Shown here: positions 63,773 to 64,000 of the stretch, piece by piece
Numbering within the stretch: the first letter of the stretch is position 1
Layout of the letters: each line of letters begins with the position of its first letter
NCBI GenBank assembly: GCA_963971285.1
Contig: OZ020246.1
Span: 13,003,217-13,067,216, forward strand
DNA length: 64,000 nucleotides
From: Astropecten irregularis
Taxonomy: Eukaryota; Echinodermata; Asteroidea; Paxillosida; Astropectinidae
Direction of reading: 5' to 3'
Notes under the pieces: model-generated
The model's database searches: none
What the model was told of the DNA's origin: nothing
Seen by the model: the letters and a program-made list of their open reading frames with translations, nothing else
Program-made: the position numbers and the translations under genes

Positions 63773-64000
63773 GGCCATTTTTCACCAGGTCCGGACCTGA
63801 TAGCCAGGGGTCCCGGGTACGAGACCCGAAACTTCATAATTTTTTTTCCAGACATTAAAAAATTTAATCTGACATCGGACTCGCTTGAAATATATCAAAA
63901 TTTGGCATTATCATCACGGGTCAAACAGTGGATGTTTTCACCAGGTCCGGACCTGATAGCCATGGGCCATTTTTCACCAGGTCCGGACCTGATAGCCAGG

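Larger units (their letters stand above)
1..64000 (+). repeat. Satellite DNA array, 192-bp monomer, head-to-tail, fills the window
   Basis: The same 192-bp unit recurs from the first base to the last, always in the same orientation. Unit starts (the 'aacttcataa' motif) fall at 1, 193, 387, 579, 771 and so on. Most spacings are 192 bp; rarer classes are 191, 193, 194, 187, 181, 156 and 130 bp. No stretch of even 100 bases falls outside the pattern, so there is no unique spacer, inserted element or inversion. The array continues beyond both edges: base 1 is a unit start and base 64000 lies inside a unit. Arrays like this are typical of eukaryotic heterochromatin, including centromeres, but nothing here shows which. 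The strand label is arbitrary. I do not recognise the family by name. Confidence 0.98.
48839..64000 (+). repeat. Right domain of the array: TAAATA and 181-bp marked blocks
   Basis: After the last 194-bp T-rich unit near 48.8 kb the marker set changes. A 'ctttaaatatat' variant gives an in-frame TAA near 50304, 53556, 56038, 57382, 59482, 60826, 61775 and 63119. Further markers are cattcaaaaa, atttaaaaat, cagtgg (aaacagtgg), catgggc and cccggatgc forms, and four 181-bp monomers. HOR periods here are 2675/2483, 3444 and 2293 bp. The domain continues past the window end. Confidence 0.85.

Noticed and set aside
1-64000. CRISPR array
   Set aside because: A CRISPR needs short repeats with unrelated spacers. 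Here the entire 192-bp period is repeated and the 'spacers' are as conserved as the repeats.
1-64000. CENP-B box (TTCG....A..CGGG type) that would mark a centromeric alphoid-like satellite
   Set aside because: No monomer variant I read has the TTCG and CGGG halves in the required spacing. The few TTCG occurrences (for example near 56560) are followed by a T-run.
1-64000. rDNA intergenic spacer subrepeats
   Set aside because: No rRNA sequence, promoter-like unique block or break occurs in 64 kb, which is too long for a spacer subrepeat tract without coding units.
1-64000. Evenly phased A-tracts causing strong DNA curvature
   Set aside because: Tract centres at offsets of about 14, 30, 71, 96, 107 and 143 are spaced 16, 40, 25, 11.5 and 35.5 bp apart. 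Only some are near multiples of the helical turn, so I do not claim curvature.

Overview
The whole 64 kb is one uninterrupted, head-to-tail satellite DNA array. I find no unique sequence, conventional gene, RNA gene, transposon or CRISPR array in it. The basic unit is a 192-bp monomer (64,000/192 gives about 333, so roughly 335 copies). All copies lie in one orientation, and the array runs off both window edges. A pure tandem array of this length points to a eukaryotic chromosome (centromeric, pericentromeric, subtelomeric or another heterochromatic block). I do not recognise the satellite family and cannot name the organism. Frequent CpG-to-TpG/CpA differences between copies suggest a host that methylates cytosine.

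The monomer has two halves. Numbering from the 'aacttcataa' motif as position 1, positions 1-110 are AT-rich (34/110 G+C, about 31%) with A/T tracts. Positions 111-192 are GC-rich (53/82, about 65%) and full of dyad symmetry. They hold two identical 14-bp perfect palindromes (CAGGTCCGGACCTG at 113-126 and 149-162, 36 bp apart), an ATGGCC-ATC-GGCCAT dyad between them, and a CGGGT-GCGAG-ACCCG hairpin at 177-191. Because 192 is 64 codons and one forward frame has no stop, long open frames arise (up to 1032 codons). I interpret these as arithmetic by-products of the repeat, not genes.

The array is organised into higher-order repeats (HORs), blocks of many monomers duplicated as units. Left domain (1 to about 5.4 kb): 7- and 9-monomer blocks marked by a TAAATG variant and 156-bp short monomers. 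Central domain (about 5.4-48.9 kb): blocks with periods 960, 3646/3650, 3842, 1920, 4359, 768, 2690, 3458, 574, 4798, 961, 4189 and 1151 bp, marked by a 194-bp monomer type found only here. Right domain (about 48.9-64 kb): blocks with periods 2675/2483, 3444 and 2293 bp, marked by a TAAATA variant and a 181-bp deletion monomer. The longest apparently perfect duplication is 4359 bp (21752-26110 copied at 26111-30469).

No functional gene set can be described. The content of interest is the monomer's palindromic architecture, deletions that repeatedly touch the palindromes, and a nested duplication history that can be read from shared private variants. HOR boundaries were set by hand from the first mismatch at a fixed lag. 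Interior identity was judged from shared variants and translated blocks plus spot checks, not from a full base-by-base alignment.
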